Shown here: one piece after another, positions 9,252 through 17,946 of the stretch | Layout of the letters: each line of letters opens with the position of its first letter | Numbering within the stretch: the stretch's first letter is position 1 | NCBI GenBank assembly: GCA_036163455.1 | Contig: JAYZKL010000018.1 | Location: 1-64,000, forward strand | DNA: 64,000 nt | From: GCA-2701705 sp036163455 | GTDB taxonomy: Bacteria; Pseudomonadota; Gammaproteobacteria; GCA-002705445; GCA-002716945 | Direction: 5' to 3' | The notes under the pieces: generated by a model | Told to the model about the DNA's origin: nothing | The model's input: only the letters and a program-made list of their open reading frames with translations | Database searches by the model: none | Translations under genes and position numbers: made by a program

Positions 9252-10133
9252 ATGTACAAGAATATCAATTATCCTAAAATTGATTCTGGACCTGAATACT
9301 CTTCCTTAAAAGAAGCATATAGCTTTGCTTGCAAGAAAGATGTTGAGATTATAAAGCCTGGAAATGTATATATCAGCTCTCCGCACAAAGATACTAATTC
9401 TGATGATTATTTAAATAGTTATGAACATAGTTCTAAACATTTATTTCTTAAAGAAATAAGTCTTGGTAATAGAATATTTTTATCAGTTGAACAAACACAT
9501 AAATTTGTGAAAAAAAATACTAATTTAGGAATTATTTTGGTTTGTGCGCCATTAATCCACTCACTTATCTGTTATAAAGACTATCCTTTGAAAAAAGGCC
9601 TAACACTAACTCTAGAGAATACTACAAAATCAGATACAGTATCAGTTTGTAAAGCTATTAATCTAATAAACCCAGGCGGATTAGGTGTCAGCAAAGATCA
9701 TGATACACGCACTTTGCCTGAGATTGGGCTCTTGGAGATTATGGAATATTCATCAAAATATGACAGAATCGCCTATCAATATACGAATATGTTCAATGAT
9801 GTTCTAAATTTTGTAGTTCCATGCCTAAATAGCTACCAGGAGCGTTATAAATCACTTAGTTTGTCCATTTCTTTGACATTCCTAGAAGTATTAAGCAATA
9901 TGCCAGATTCTCATATTGAGAGGAAATTTGGGCATAAAATAGCAAAAAAGACTAGTAATCAAGCCAATGATTTGCTAAAAATATTAGTTACGGAGAGAAT
10001 TAATCAAGATTCACTTAATAATCGTTTAAGAGAACTTGATTATGAATACAAAAAACAAGGAATTAATCCGGGGACGACAGCAGATTTACTTGTCGCAGGT
10101 TTGATGATAAAACAAATCTTCAATAAAATTTGA
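9252..10133 (+). CDS. CitG-like triphosphoribosyl-dephospho-CoA synthase family protein (orf7)
   Basis: This 293-residue protein belongs to the CitG/MdcB family (COG1767) and corresponds to orf7 of methylotroph H4MPT clusters. True CitG makes triphosphoribosyl-dephospho-CoA; here the position between orf5 and fae suggests a phosphoribosyl transfer step in C1 carrier synthesis, which is inference. Conserved pieces are NPGGLGVSKDHDTR near residue 140 and NPGTTADLLVAGLM near the C-terminus. There is no citrate or malonate lyase gene nearby, which argues against the classical role. Confidence 0.85.
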   Translation: MYKNINYPKIDSGPEYSSLKEAYSFACKKDVEIIKPGNVYISSPHKDTNSDDYLNSYEHSSKHLFLKEISLGNRIFLSVEQTHKFVKKNTNLGIILVCAPLIHSLICYKDYPLKKGLTLTLENTTKSDTVSVCKAINLINPGGLGVSKDHDTRTLPEIGLLEIMEYSSKYDRIAYQYTNMFNDVLNFVVPCLNSYQERYKSLSLSISLTFLEVLSNMPDSHIERKFGHKIAKKTSNQANDLLKILVTERINQDSLNNRLRELDYEYKKQGINPGTTADLLVAGLMIKQIFNKI

Positions 10134-10206
10134 AGATGGATTTTGCGCTCAAATTTGTGGTTGAAAATTAAAGCTTTAGGCCCGATAAATAACACAGGAG
10201 ATAATA

Positions 10207-10722
10207 ATGGCAGTAGTTGATAAAGTGTTAGTAGGTGAAGCTCTAGTTGTTACCGAAGGTGGCGACAATGAAATTTCACATATTGACCTATTAATGGGTC
10301 CACGTGGATCAGCAGTTGAAGATGCGTTTTGTAATTCACTATGTAACAACAAAGATGGGTTTACATCTCTTTTAGCTGTAGTTGCACCTAACTTAGCTTG
10401 TAAACCAAGCACAGTTATGTTTAACAAAGTAACAATTAAAGGTGCTAAGCAAGCAGTTCAAATGTTTGGTCCTGCACAAGCAGCTGTAGCAAGAGCTGTA
10501 ACTGATTGTGTTGAAGATGGAACAATACCAGAAAAAGAAGCAGAAGATATTTTCATCTGCGTTGGTGTATTTATCCACTGGGATGCAAGTGATGATACTA
10601 GAATCTATGATTACAACTATGAAGCTACCAAAATGGCAATCAAAAATGCTGTTGCTGGTAAACCAAAAGCTGGAGAAGTTGTAGCAGGAAAATCTACACA
10701 ACATCCATTTTCACCAAAATAA
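10207..10722 (+). CDS. fae: Formaldehyde-activating enzyme
   Basis: Condenses formaldehyde with H4MPT to methylene-H4MPT, the entry step and main detoxification point of the pathway. The 171-residue product is a textbook Fae: the active-site histidine is in SHIDLLMGPRG (H25), followed by the conserved FCNSLCNNKDGFTSLLAVVAPN and an IHWDASDDTRIYDYNY segment. An AGGAG Shine-Dalgarno lies 6 nt before the ATG. Its base composition is richer in G and C than its neighbours, as is common for a very highly expressed gene. A stem-loop follows the stop. Confidence 0.98.
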   Translation: MAVVDKVLVGEALVVTEGGDNEISHIDLLMGPRGSAVEDAFCNSLCNNKDGFTSLLAVVAPNLACKPSTVMFNKVTIKGAKQAVQMFGPAQAAVARAVTDCVEDGTIPEKEAEDIFICVGVFIHWDASDDTRIYDYNYEATKMAIKNAVAGKPKAGEVVAGKSTQHPFSPK

Positions 10723-10736
10723 CAATTATGAGAATT

Positions 10737-10773
10737 GCCAACCGTGCTTTAAGCTCGGTTGGCTCTCTCTTTT
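10737..10773 (+). terminator. Intrinsic terminator after fae
   Basis: GCCAACCG at 10737-10744 pairs with CGGTTGGC at 10756-10763. An inner GCT/AGC pairing beyond one T-T mismatch leaves a TTA loop. The stem is followed by a pyrimidine tract ending in TTTT. It lies 15 nt after the fae stop and overlaps the last six codons of the convergent HisA-like gene. The U-tract favours the plus direction only. Confidence 0.75.
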
Positions 10774-11438
10774 AGGAAACTAAATTTTCGAAGTTTATTC
10801 ATAGATAATAAACTAGATACCAATACACCGCTTGCTCCAAGATTTTTTATAAACTTTATATCTAACATAGATCTAATTCCGCCAGCAACATAATATTCAG
10901 TTTTATATTTTTTTGTAATAAACTTTTTTATTATATGGAAGTTTGGTTTTGATTTTGTACCTACTCGTGATAAATCCATTATAATTACTTTTCTTGGATG
11001 CGTTCTTATGCATCTATGAATTGATTTTGGACCTATAATCCCATTTTTATAGTCTATGGAGCAAATATGTTTTTTAAACTTTTCTGAACTTAATTCAAAA
11101 TCTTTTGCTTTTTCACTACAAAATACTGGCACATAATTATTATAATTTTTATCTAGCTTGATTTTATTGAGGCCAGAGTCTATCCAAAAACTAACTTTTG
11201 GAAATTTTTTTAATATTTGCATCAAAATATTATGATTAACTTTATCTGATATTATTGCGTCAAGATCAGCAATGTAGATTATTCTTGGAGAATATATATC
11301 TATTAAATGAGTAATTATTTCAACAGGCTCTGTGGTATTGTATAGTTTGGGGTTTATTTTTTTATATGTGTTTCTATCGCCTTTTAAAGCTGTAACTACT
11401 TGACTCTCTAATATGTCTATAACAGGAATGATGTCCAT
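10749..11438 (-). CDS. HisA-related protein of the C1 cluster
   Basis: A 229-residue TIM-barrel protein related to ProFAR isomerase HisA (the COG1411-type family found with H4MPT and methanofuran genes in methylotrophs and archaea). The N-terminal IIPVIDILESQVVTALKGDR matches the HisA phosphate-barrel start, and YVAGGIRSMLDIK plus GASGVLVSSLL form the C-terminal phosphate-binding loops. It is not expected to be the histidine enzyme, because no his genes are nearby. I start it at the ATG at 11438 rather than the TTG one codon upstream. That leaves only 2 nt to the divergent ATG at 11441. Its last codons lie inside the fae terminator. Confidence 0.8.
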   Translation of the reverse strand: MDIIPVIDILESQVVTALKGDRNTYKKINPKLYNTTEPVEIITHLIDIYSPRIIYIADLDAIISDKVNHNILMQILKKFPKVSFWIDSGLNKIKLDKNYNNYVPVFCSEKAKDFELSSEKFKKHICSIDYKNGIIGPKSIHRCIRTHPRKVIIMDLSRVGTKSKPNFHIIKKFITKKYKTEYYVAGGIRSMLDIKFIKNLGASGVLVSSLLSMNKLRKFSFLKERANRA

Positions 11439-11440
11439 CA

Positions 11441-12415
11441 ATGATTAAGATACTAATATATGAATATGTTACAGGAGGTGGTTTGATAAATGAAGATTTA
11501 AGTTCAACTTTACTCAATGAAGCCAAATTAATTACATCAAACCTCTATAGCGATATGCGAGCATCGGATGGGGTTTCATTCAATTTTTTCTTAGATGAAA
11601 GATTAAATAATCTTGTTACATCGGAATCAATCCTTATAAATAGAAAAAATATAAAAAAAATTTATGATAAAGACTTCCTAAAGAAATTTGACTATATATT
11701 GCCAATACTGCCTGAAACAAATCTTGATTTATATAAGTATGTTAAATTTCTAGAAGAAAATAAAATAAATAAGATTATTTCAGATAAAAAAATAATTTCT
11801 TTATTATCAAACAAATTATCTTTTTATAATTTTTTCATTAGTCATAATATAAATACAATACCAACATATGCTATTAATGACAGAAGAAAAATAAAAAAAC
11901 TAAAAAACCTAATTGTTAAAGATAAATATGGAGCTGGATGTTCTTTTGTTAAAATCTTTAAGGGCCCATCTGACAAAGGTTTTTCTGGTTATAATAATAA
12001 TTATATCGTGCAACCCTATATTCATGGACAGTCATACAGCATATCGGCATTCTTTAGTAGAGATGATATATATTTATTGAGCATTAATAAACAAGATATA
12101 AAAATAAAACAAGGTTTCATTAAATTAAATAAAATTATTGTTAATGACAAAACTGTAGGTTGTACAAAAATATATGTTCTATTAGAAAGAATAAAATACA
12201 TACTACCAAAACTATATGGATACATTGGCATAGATATAATAATTAATGATAAGGGCCTACATCTTGTAGAAATAAATCCAAGGTTGACAACTTCATATAT
12301 TGGATTAAGAGAGACTTTAGGAATTAATCTTGTTAATCTAATGATTGGAAAAAAAATAAAGAAAAGAATAGTTAGTGGAAAGAAATCCTGTATCAATTTA
12401 AATGAAACAAGATAA
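11441..12415 (+). CDS. ATP-grasp ligase, MfnD-like (methylofuran side chain)
   Basis: A 324-residue ATP-grasp protein whose opening ILIYEYVTGGGL is typical of the COG1821 family that includes archaeal MfnD, the tyramine-glutamate ligase of methanofuran synthesis. By analogy it may join glutamate to the aromatic amine or amino acid of methylofuran. ATP-grasp landmarks are LIVKDKYGAGCSFVKI near residue 162 and HLVEINPRLTTSYIGLRE near 282. It overlaps the mfnF-like gene by 14 nt and precedes pabB, giving a three-gene plus-strand unit. The family is clear; the exact substrate is inferred. Confidence 0.75.
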   Translation: MIKILIYEYVTGGGLINEDLSSTLLNEAKLITSNLYSDMRASDGVSFNFFLDERLNNLVTSESILINRKNIKKIYDKDFLKKFDYILPILPETNLDLYKYVKFLEENKINKIISDKKIISLLSNKLSFYNFFISHNINTIPTYAINDRRKIKKLKNLIVKDKYGAGCSFVKIFKGPSDKGFSGYNNNYIVQPYIHGQSYSISAFFSRDDIYLLSINKQDIKIKQGFIKLNKIIVNDKTVGCTKIYVLLERIKYILPKLYGYIGIDIIINDKGLHLVEINPRLTTSYIGLRETLGINLVNLMIGKKIKKRIVSGKKSCINLNETR

Positions 12416-13454
12416 AACGAAAAATTTATATTTAGGTTGGGACATTGGTGGAGCACATACTAAATTATCTACAATAAAGCCTAACAGTTCTGCATTTGAT
12501 ATATATAAGTGTCATTTATGGGAATCAACTAATCCATTAAAAAAAATTATCTCTTCTATTTGTGGAAAATATAAGAAAAAATTTAATGTAATAAATATTA
12601 TAACAATGTCAGGAGAGATGAGTGATATTTTTGAATCTAGGAGTAAAGGAGTTAAATATATTTTAAATATTTTTGATACTGTCAATAAAAACAACTATGT
12701 ATTCTCAATTAAGAAACCATTCTTCTTTAAACTTAGTAAGAGTATTAGTTCAGAATCTATATCATCAGCAAATTGGTTTGCTACGGCAAAGTTTCTTGAA
12801 ACAAAAATAAATAATGCGATTGCGATTGATATTGGATCAACAACAACAGACATTATGCTTATAAAAGAAGGCAAGTGTATCAACAAAAATTATAGCGATC
12901 TTTTGAGACTACGATCTTCTGAATTGATATATATGGGCGTATTAAGAACACCAGTACACGCGGTTACAAAAGAGATACTGAGTCACCAAAAAAGGTTCCC
13001 TATAATTCCTGAAAATTTTTCTAATATGTCTGATGTATATAGTATTTTATCTGACATAAATCCTAAAATTGATTACTCAGAAAGTTGTGACCACAAAAGT
13101 AAATCTTATAGAAATAGTTTGAGAAGACTCTCTCGCATATTGGGTTTTGACTATGAATCAAAAAATGAAAAAACAGTAATAAACTTAGCAAAAAAAATAA
13201 AGCTATCTCAAAAAGACTTTCTCACGAAAAAGATAAACAATCTATTACGAAAAAACTTCAAAAATGATAAATCGGTGAAAATTATTGGAATTGGAATAGG
13301 GAGTTTCCTAGTCGAGGAAATTGCTAAAAAAGTTAAGCTAAACTATAAAGACTTTAATAGCTTCTATCAAGATTATAATAAAAAATTATTCTTGCCATCA
13401 GATATTGCACCAGCTTACTCTATAAGTATGTTATTTAAATTAAGAAATGAATAG
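12402..13454 (+). CDS. H4MPT-linked C1 pathway protein, MfnF-like
   Basis: A 350-residue ASKHA/hydantoinase-like protein. The two nucleotide-binding strands are visible as YLGWDIGGAHTKLS near residue 10 and AIAIDIGSTTTDIML near 140. The combination is typical of the family annotated as H4MPT-linked C1 transfer protein (orf19 in methylotrophs, MfnF in archaea). MfnF condenses the aminomethylfuran phosphate with the tyramine-glutamate part of methanofuran. The upstream mfnD-like gene and the nearby mfnB support a methylofuran role. It overlaps both neighbours, by 14 and 8 nt. Confidence 0.82.
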   Translation: MKQDKTKNLYLGWDIGGAHTKLSTIKPNSSAFDIYKCHLWESTNPLKKIISSICGKYKKKFNVINIITMSGEMSDIFESRSKGVKYILNIFDTVNKNNYVFSIKKPFFFKLSKSISSESISSANWFATAKFLETKINNAIAIDIGSTTTDIMLIKEGKCINKNYSDLLRLRSSELIYMGVLRTPVHAVTKEILSHQKRFPIIPENFSNMSDVYSILSDINPKIDYSESCDHKSKSYRNSLRRLSRILGFDYESKNEKTVINLAKKIKLSQKDFLTKKINNLLRKNFKNDKSVKIIGIGIGSFLVEEIAKKVKLNYKDFNSFYQDYNKKLFLPSDIAPAYSISMLFKLRNE

Positions 13455-14808
13455 AATAGAATTCGATTATTATAGCAATACTTCAGAAATTTTTGATTTT
13501 CTAAAAGATCAAGATTGGTCAGTTTTTCTATGTAGTAATTTTGATGTATTTGATACAGAAAAATATGACATTATTTCCTGTTGCCCAATTAAAAAAATTA
13601 TAGCTTATCAGAATGCCACAATTGTTGAATTTAATGGTTCAAAAAAAGTTTTTAGAGATGATCCTATGGACGTGCTCAAGGACACAATGAAAGAATCCTT
13701 TTCTAATAATTATACTGATTTACCTTTTTCTGGTGGTGCCATAGGTTATTTTTCATATGATTTAGGAAATAAATATGAATCTATCAAGTCTGTCAGCGCT
13801 GATTCTGATAATACTCCAATCATGGCATTTGGCATCTACGATTGGTCGATAATAATAGATCATAAATTAAAAAAATCAATTTTAATATATGAAGCTGAGA
13901 ATGATTTGATTAAAGACATTATAAATAACTTTAAAAATAAAAAATTTGCAATGAAGAAAAAGAGAACTTTTTCAATTAATTCAAAGTACAGCTCTAATTT
14001 AAGTTATGAAGAATATGTTGAAAAATTTAATTCTATAAAGTCTTATATTGAAAAAGGAGATTGTTATCAGATAAATTTTGCACAACGATTTTCCCTTTCC
14101 TATGAGGGAGATACGTGGGAAATCTTTAAGAAGGTTTTGCAAAAATACAAAGCTCCGTATTCTTCGTATATGAATTTTCCATTTGTTAAAATTTTGAGTT
14201 ACTCGCCTGAAAGATTTTTACAGATAGAAAATAATCATGTTGAAACAAAACCAATTAAAGGTACCAGACCGATACATGAGAATAAACAAAAAGATATGCA
14301 ATTAAAACAAGAACTTATTGACTCAAATAAAGATAAAGCAGAAAACTTAATGATAGTTGATCTATTAAGAAATGATTTAGGTAGAAACTGTAATTTTGGC
14401 TCTATAAGGGTAAAAAAACTTTTTGAAATTGAAACTTTTTCGAATGTACATCACTTAGTTAGTACAATAGAGGGAAAAATATCTGATAAGAGTAATATTT
14501 TTAAATTGATAAGAGATTGTTTCCCAGGCGGATCTATTACAGGTGCACCGAAAATACGTTCAATGCAAATAATTAATGAGCTTGAGTCAAATAGAAGAAG
14601 TATTTATTGTGGATCTATTGGTTATATTAGTTTTAACAATAAGGTGGATCTAAATATCGCTATCAGAACTATTATTGCAAATAAGAATTACCTCTATTTT
14701 TGGGGCGGAGGTGGCATAGTTTATGATTCAAATGTTAAGTCAGAGTTTCAAGAAACTATAGATAAGGTAAGCCCAATTATAAATGCTCTAAAATCAGATA
14801 ATACTTGA
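13447..14808 (+). CDS. pabB: Aminodeoxychorismate synthase component I
   Basis: Converts chorismate and ammonia to aminodeoxychorismate for p-aminobenzoate, which feeds both folate and the beta-RFAP synthase step of H4MPT synthesis. The 453-residue protein has the chorismate-binding core: CYQINFAQRF near 212, KPIKGTRPI near 274, MIVDLLRNDLGR near 300 and PGGSITGAPKIRSMQ near 360. It closes the plus-strand mfnD-mfnF-pabB unit, and its last 15 nt overlap the convergent mfnB gene. Placement in the C1 island suggests dedication to H4MPT. Confidence 0.92.
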   Translation: MNRIEFDYYSNTSEIFDFLKDQDWSVFLCSNFDVFDTEKYDIISCCPIKKIIAYQNATIVEFNGSKKVFRDDPMDVLKDTMKESFSNNYTDLPFSGGAIGYFSYDLGNKYESIKSVSADSDNTPIMAFGIYDWSIIIDHKLKKSILIYEAENDLIKDIINNFKNKKFAMKKKRTFSINSKYSSNLSYEEYVEKFNSIKSYIEKGDCYQINFAQRFSLSYEGDTWEIFKKVLQKYKAPYSSYMNFPFVKILSYSPERFLQIENNHVETKPIKGTRPIHENKQKDMQLKQELIDSNKDKAENLMIVDLLRNDLGRNCNFGSIRVKKLFEIETFSNVHHLVSTIEGKISDKSNIFKLIRDCFPGGSITGAPKIRSMQIINELESNRRSIYCGSIGYISFNNKVDLNIAIRTIIANKNYLYFWGGGGIVYDSNVKSEFQETIDKVSPIINALKSDNT

Positions 14809-15480
14809 GTTTATAGCTGATGAAACTTTTTTAAGTAGATTAAGATTAATCTCACTTCTATCAGCTTGATTCGAACATAATTGCCCTCGAAAACCAAGAA
14901 AATCTGGATTGAATCTTTTCAGATTATTAATATCGCTAATCTTGAGCGAACCAGACAAACCGCAAAGAGTTTTATTTTTCTTAGTTATTGACACAAATTT
15001 TTTAATTTCAGAGGGTTTGAGAATTTCAGTTAAAGATTTAGAGTTTTTATTAACAGTATCAATCATAATTCCTTGATAACCCATATTTATAATTTCTTCC
15101 AAAATATTCAGATCAAATGTTTTGTCTGCAAATAGTACACAAATAGGTTTTGTTTGAGCAAAGGAGAATTTTTGTAATAGTACTTTATGTTCATCAATCA
15201 TATTCTTATCAAATAGACCAATTTTTATATATTCAATTTCTTTATTAACAATTTTAGATAATATTGAAATAGTATTTGAATTATTTGGATTTGGATTATT
15301 GCCTAAGGTCACACTTATTTTATGATGTTGTAGAGTTTTTTTTGCCTTATTGATAATGTCTAGTCCAACAAAACCAAGAGCCCCATCATCAACGTTTTTC
15401 AGATCAACAATATCTACTTTTGCATCAATAATTTTTTTTGCTTCCTCAATATTCTTAATACTTGCAAGAAAACCAGTCAT
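14794..15480 (-). CDS. mfnB: (5-formylfuran-3-yl)methyl phosphate synthase
   Basis: Makes the furan ring precursor of methylofuran from two glyceraldehyde 3-phosphate molecules. The 228-residue TIM-barrel protein belongs to the UPF0264/DUF556 family. K28 in VDLKNVDDGALGF and K145 in IMIDTVNKNSKSL are in the positions of the catalytic lysines of archaeal MfnB, and LCGLSGSLKISDI is the phosphate-binding loop. It shares an ATGA junction with the DUF447 gene and is last in the minus-strand run mobA-afpA-DHPS-like-DUF447-mfnB. Confidence 0.9.
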   Translation of the reverse strand: MTGFLASIKNIEEAKKIIDAKVDIVDLKNVDDGALGFVGLDIINKAKKTLQHHKISVTLGNNPNPNNSNTISILSKIVNKEIEYIKIGLFDKNMIDEHKVLLQKFSFAQTKPICVLFADKTFDLNILEEIINMGYQGIMIDTVNKNSKSLTEILKPSEIKKFVSITKKNKTLCGLSGSLKISDINNLKRFNPDFLGFRGQLCSNQADRSEINLNLLKKVSSAINSSII

Positions 15481-16037
15481 TTTTTTTCTCTATAATTAGC
15501 AATTTTGTTTTCTATCCAATCCCATGCTTCTTTTTCTTTATCACCTGATGTTTTTTCTATACCTATTTTTAGATACTCAATCTCTTTTAAGATTTTTTCT
15601 AGAGATATACGTCCTAACCTACTAACTAATACAGAGGCTTCAATAACAGAGAATTGCGCCCTATTAAATCCTAAGAATGGTCTATGAATTTCTTTATTTA
15701 GAATCTCACAGATAACTTTAGGTCTAATTTCATCATCAATTGTTTCAGTCACAGAAATCTCATAATGAGAGTTTATATTCTCCAATCTTGGTATATCAAC
15801 ATTTTTAAGACTAATTAAAGGCCAGTCTTTTTTTATTCCGCAAATAATGCTTGCGAAAATCCTTACATCATCTGTAAAATTTATTACAGCTTTTTTTTGT
15901 GAAATTAAGTTCGCCAATGTTGTTGATGGCTTAAAGGGTGAAATAAAAACTTTTTCCTGGTCTATTTTAATCCCCATTGGCGCATTATGTACATCGCCAT
16001 CAATAGATTTAGTGGTTACTATTACTTCATGTATCAT
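15477..16037 (-). CDS. DUF447 domain protein of the C1 cluster
   Basis: A 186-residue protein of the DUF447 (COG2457) family, with an N-terminal flavin-reductase-like split barrel (APMGIKI, FKPSTTLANL, AVINFTDDVRIFA). Members occur in methanogens and H4MPT-using methylotrophs, but no activity is established. The fold suggests FMN or pterin binding. It overlaps the DHPS-like gene upstream by 4 nt and mfnB downstream by 4 nt, so it is expressed with carrier biosynthesis genes. Confidence 0.82.
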   Translation of the reverse strand: MIHEVIVTTKSIDGDVHNAPMGIKIDQEKVFISPFKPSTTLANLISQKKAVINFTDDVRIFASIICGIKKDWPLISLKNVDIPRLENINSHYEISVTETIDDEIRPKVICEILNKEIHRPFLGFNRAQFSVIEASVLVSRLGRISLEKILKEIEYLKIGIEKTSGDKEKEAWDWIENKIANYREKK

Positions 16038-17422
16038 TTCTTTTTATATGTTGGTCCAGCGGTTTTAAATGACATTTTATCATCTTCTTCCTTTTCTACT
16101 AAACATCCCCAAGATAATTCTTCATCTTGTGAATAGAATTTACCTAATTGATATGCAATCTGTGCTCTTGCTAACTCAACTCCAAGATAGAAAGCATGAC
16201 CTGTATCATTATCTACATTTAAATTTTTGAAAAAATCAAAGGGATCTTTTGCCGTTTCAAACCCATCTCTATTAAAAACATGAATTCCTTTATCTGTGAC
16301 CATTATTCTATAGCTAGGATCTTTAATATCTTTTGATAATTCTAAAACTTCATCATAAGAAAATTTAAAAGGTTTGTCTTCATGAGTAGTTAGCAAGTCA
16401 TTACTAATATGTTTGGGCGTCATATTGCTCATACAAGATGCATGCAGTATTCTGCGTGCTATATCAGTTTCTTTTATAACTGTTTGACAATGATCGCTAA
16501 CCTGTGTTGTTAAAATATGGTTTATTTTTAATTCTGAAGCTATTCCCATCAATAATAGGGTAAGCCCTGTTGTATCTGCGTGTGATAATTCTGTTAAATT
16601 ACCAGAACCCATCATGATATGTATATCCGGATATTTTTTTCTCAGTTCAGCATATCGTAAAATAGATTTTGTGAAACCAAAATTAATTGGGTCTAGGATA
16701 GAGTCAGCTATAAAAGTTCTTTTTTGTTGAATACATTTATCTATGATTTTATATAATTCATCTAATTTTCCATCCAGCGGGATAAGAATAGGGTATGAGT
16801 CTACTTCATCTAAAATATAAAAATTGTCTGATTTTATACTTAGAAGATAATCTGCTCCTGCTTTACCTCCTCTAATCAGCTCATTATCATTATGAGAATC
16901 TACACTAACAAAAAAACCTAAACGCTTTAATTCTTGCACTGTTTCTTCTAGATGACCAAATTCAATATTTGGCAGACAACCGACATCTATTACATCAGCA
17001 CCATTATCTCTATAAAAGTTTGCTTGTTGTACAATCTGTTCTAGATTCATATTTGGTGCATCAGTAATTTCAGCAAAAATAGAAACTTCATATTGTGATA
17101 AATCATGCTTGAATGACTCTTTTCCAAATAAATTGGGTAGATCCTTGAGTTCTTCGGGCCCTCGAACGAAATCAACTTTTAATTTTTTAGATAATATAGA
17201 GATATCGCCTCTAGTTCTTCCTGGAATTATGATCTTATCAAAGCTTGAGACATCACCGATTCTTCTTTCTATCATTTGTGTCGTTAATAATGATGCAACA
17301 CTAATATTTAGATTACGAATCTCGTAATCAAAAGGAAGTTCACCCATTTCATTTATAACTCTCTTCAAACTTCTTTCGGCAAGCTTTCCTGTAATAAAAA
17401 GAATTTTTTCTTTCAACGCCAT
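16034..17422 (-). CDS. Dihydropteroate synthase-like protein (DUF6513 plus pterin-binding domain)
   Basis: A 462-residue two-domain protein: an N-terminal DUF6513-type domain (ILFITGKLAERSLKRV at residues 7-22, IIPGRTRGDI near 65) and a pterin-binding TIM barrel (DNGADVIDVGCLPNIEFG near 138, VSVDSHN near 172, MMGSGNLTELSHADTTG near 270). This matches the DHPS-related proteins conserved with H4MPT genes (orf9 type). A role in joining the pterin to the arylamine-ribose phosphate is a reasonable inference. It overlaps the flavoprotein gene by 10 nt. Confidence 0.88.
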   Translation of the reverse strand: MALKEKILFITGKLAERSLKRVINEMGELPFDYEIRNLNISVASLLTTQMIERRIGDVSSFDKIIIPGRTRGDISILSKKLKVDFVRGPEELKDLPNLFGKESFKHDLSQYEVSIFAEITDAPNMNLEQIVQQANFYRDNGADVIDVGCLPNIEFGHLEETVQELKRLGFFVSVDSHNDNELIRGGKAGADYLLSIKSDNFYILDEVDSYPILIPLDGKLDELYKIIDKCIQQKRTFIADSILDPINFGFTKSILRYAELRKKYPDIHIMMGSGNLTELSHADTTGLTLLLMGIASELKINHILTTQVSDHCQTVIKETDIARRILHASCMSNMTPKHISNDLLTTHEDKPFKFSYDEVLELSKDIKDPSYRIMVTDKGIHVFNRDGFETAKDPFDFFKNLNVDNDTGHAFYLGVELARAQIAYQLGKFYSQDEELSWGCLVEKEEDDKMSFKTAGPTYKKK

Positions 17423-17946
17423 TTTTTAATTACTTTTTTTAGTTCATTAATATTTTTGACAACATCAGTATTTTTAAACTTCTTTAACAATTTATAATTT
17501 TTAAGATCAATTTCTCTAGGATAAACAGTCACCATTTTGCCAGGGGCAGGTGTAATTATAACCGGTTCTGTATCACAGGCTAGTACAATTGAATGAACAT
17601 TACATTTACCAGCTTGCGCAAAAATATTTGATATTAAATTATCAGAAAACCCATATGCCATTTGAGCAACCGTATTTGATGTTGCTGGTGAAACAATTAA
17701 CACTTTATAAACATCTTCATAAAATAAGCTTACTGGAGCAGAACTTGCAGTTACATCTTTGAAAACCTTAATTTTATTTTTTTTAAGATCGCTCAACTTA
17801 TAACCATACCATTTTAAGACTTCTTCTCCCGCTTTACTTAAGAATAAATCTATATTGTTCAAAGAATTAATAATTTCCATTGACTCTTTTAAAAAATGAC
17901 CAGAACCTGTTATTGCCCAAGCTATTCTTTTATTTTTATTATTCAT
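17413..17946 (-). CDS. Flavoprotein of AfpA/DmrB family, probable dihydromethanopterin reductase
   Basis: A 177-residue FMN flavoprotein resembling archaeoflavoprotein AfpA and DmrB. DmrB reduces dihydromethanopterin to H4MPT, the last biosynthetic step. Signature pieces are AWAITGSGHFLKES near residue 9, VSPATSNTVAQMAYG near 83, and the CDTEPVIITPAPGKM loop near 124. Lying between mobA and the DHPS-like gene with overlaps on both sides, it clearly belongs to the C1 island. The family is secure; the exact electron donor is unknown. Confidence 0.82.
   Translation of the reverse strand: MNNKNKRIAWAITGSGHFLKESMEIINSLNNIDLFLSKAGEEVLKWYGYKLSDLKKNKIKVFKDVTASSAPVSLFYEDVYKVLIVSPATSNTVAQMAYGFSDNLISNIFAQAGKCNVHSIVLACDTEPVIITPAPGKMVTVYPREIDLKNYKLLKKFKNTDVVKNINELKKVIKKWR

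Noticed and set aside
9252..10133. True CitG (citrate lyase prosthetic group synthesis).
   Set aside because: No citrate or malonate lyase genes are nearby, and the orf5-orf7-fae order is the standard H4MPT arrangement.
10126..10156. An inverted repeat AAATTTGA/TCAAATTT between orf7 and fae as a terminator or attenuator.
   Set aside because: The arms are mainly A-T, the loop is 15 nt, and no T-run follows. It may be chance in AT-rich sequence.
10161..10189. TTGAAA-N17-GATAAA as the fae promoter.
   Set aside because: Its transcription start would fall on the fae ribosome site near 10196, leaving almost no leader for a gene expected to be translated very strongly. The true promoter is probably further upstream.
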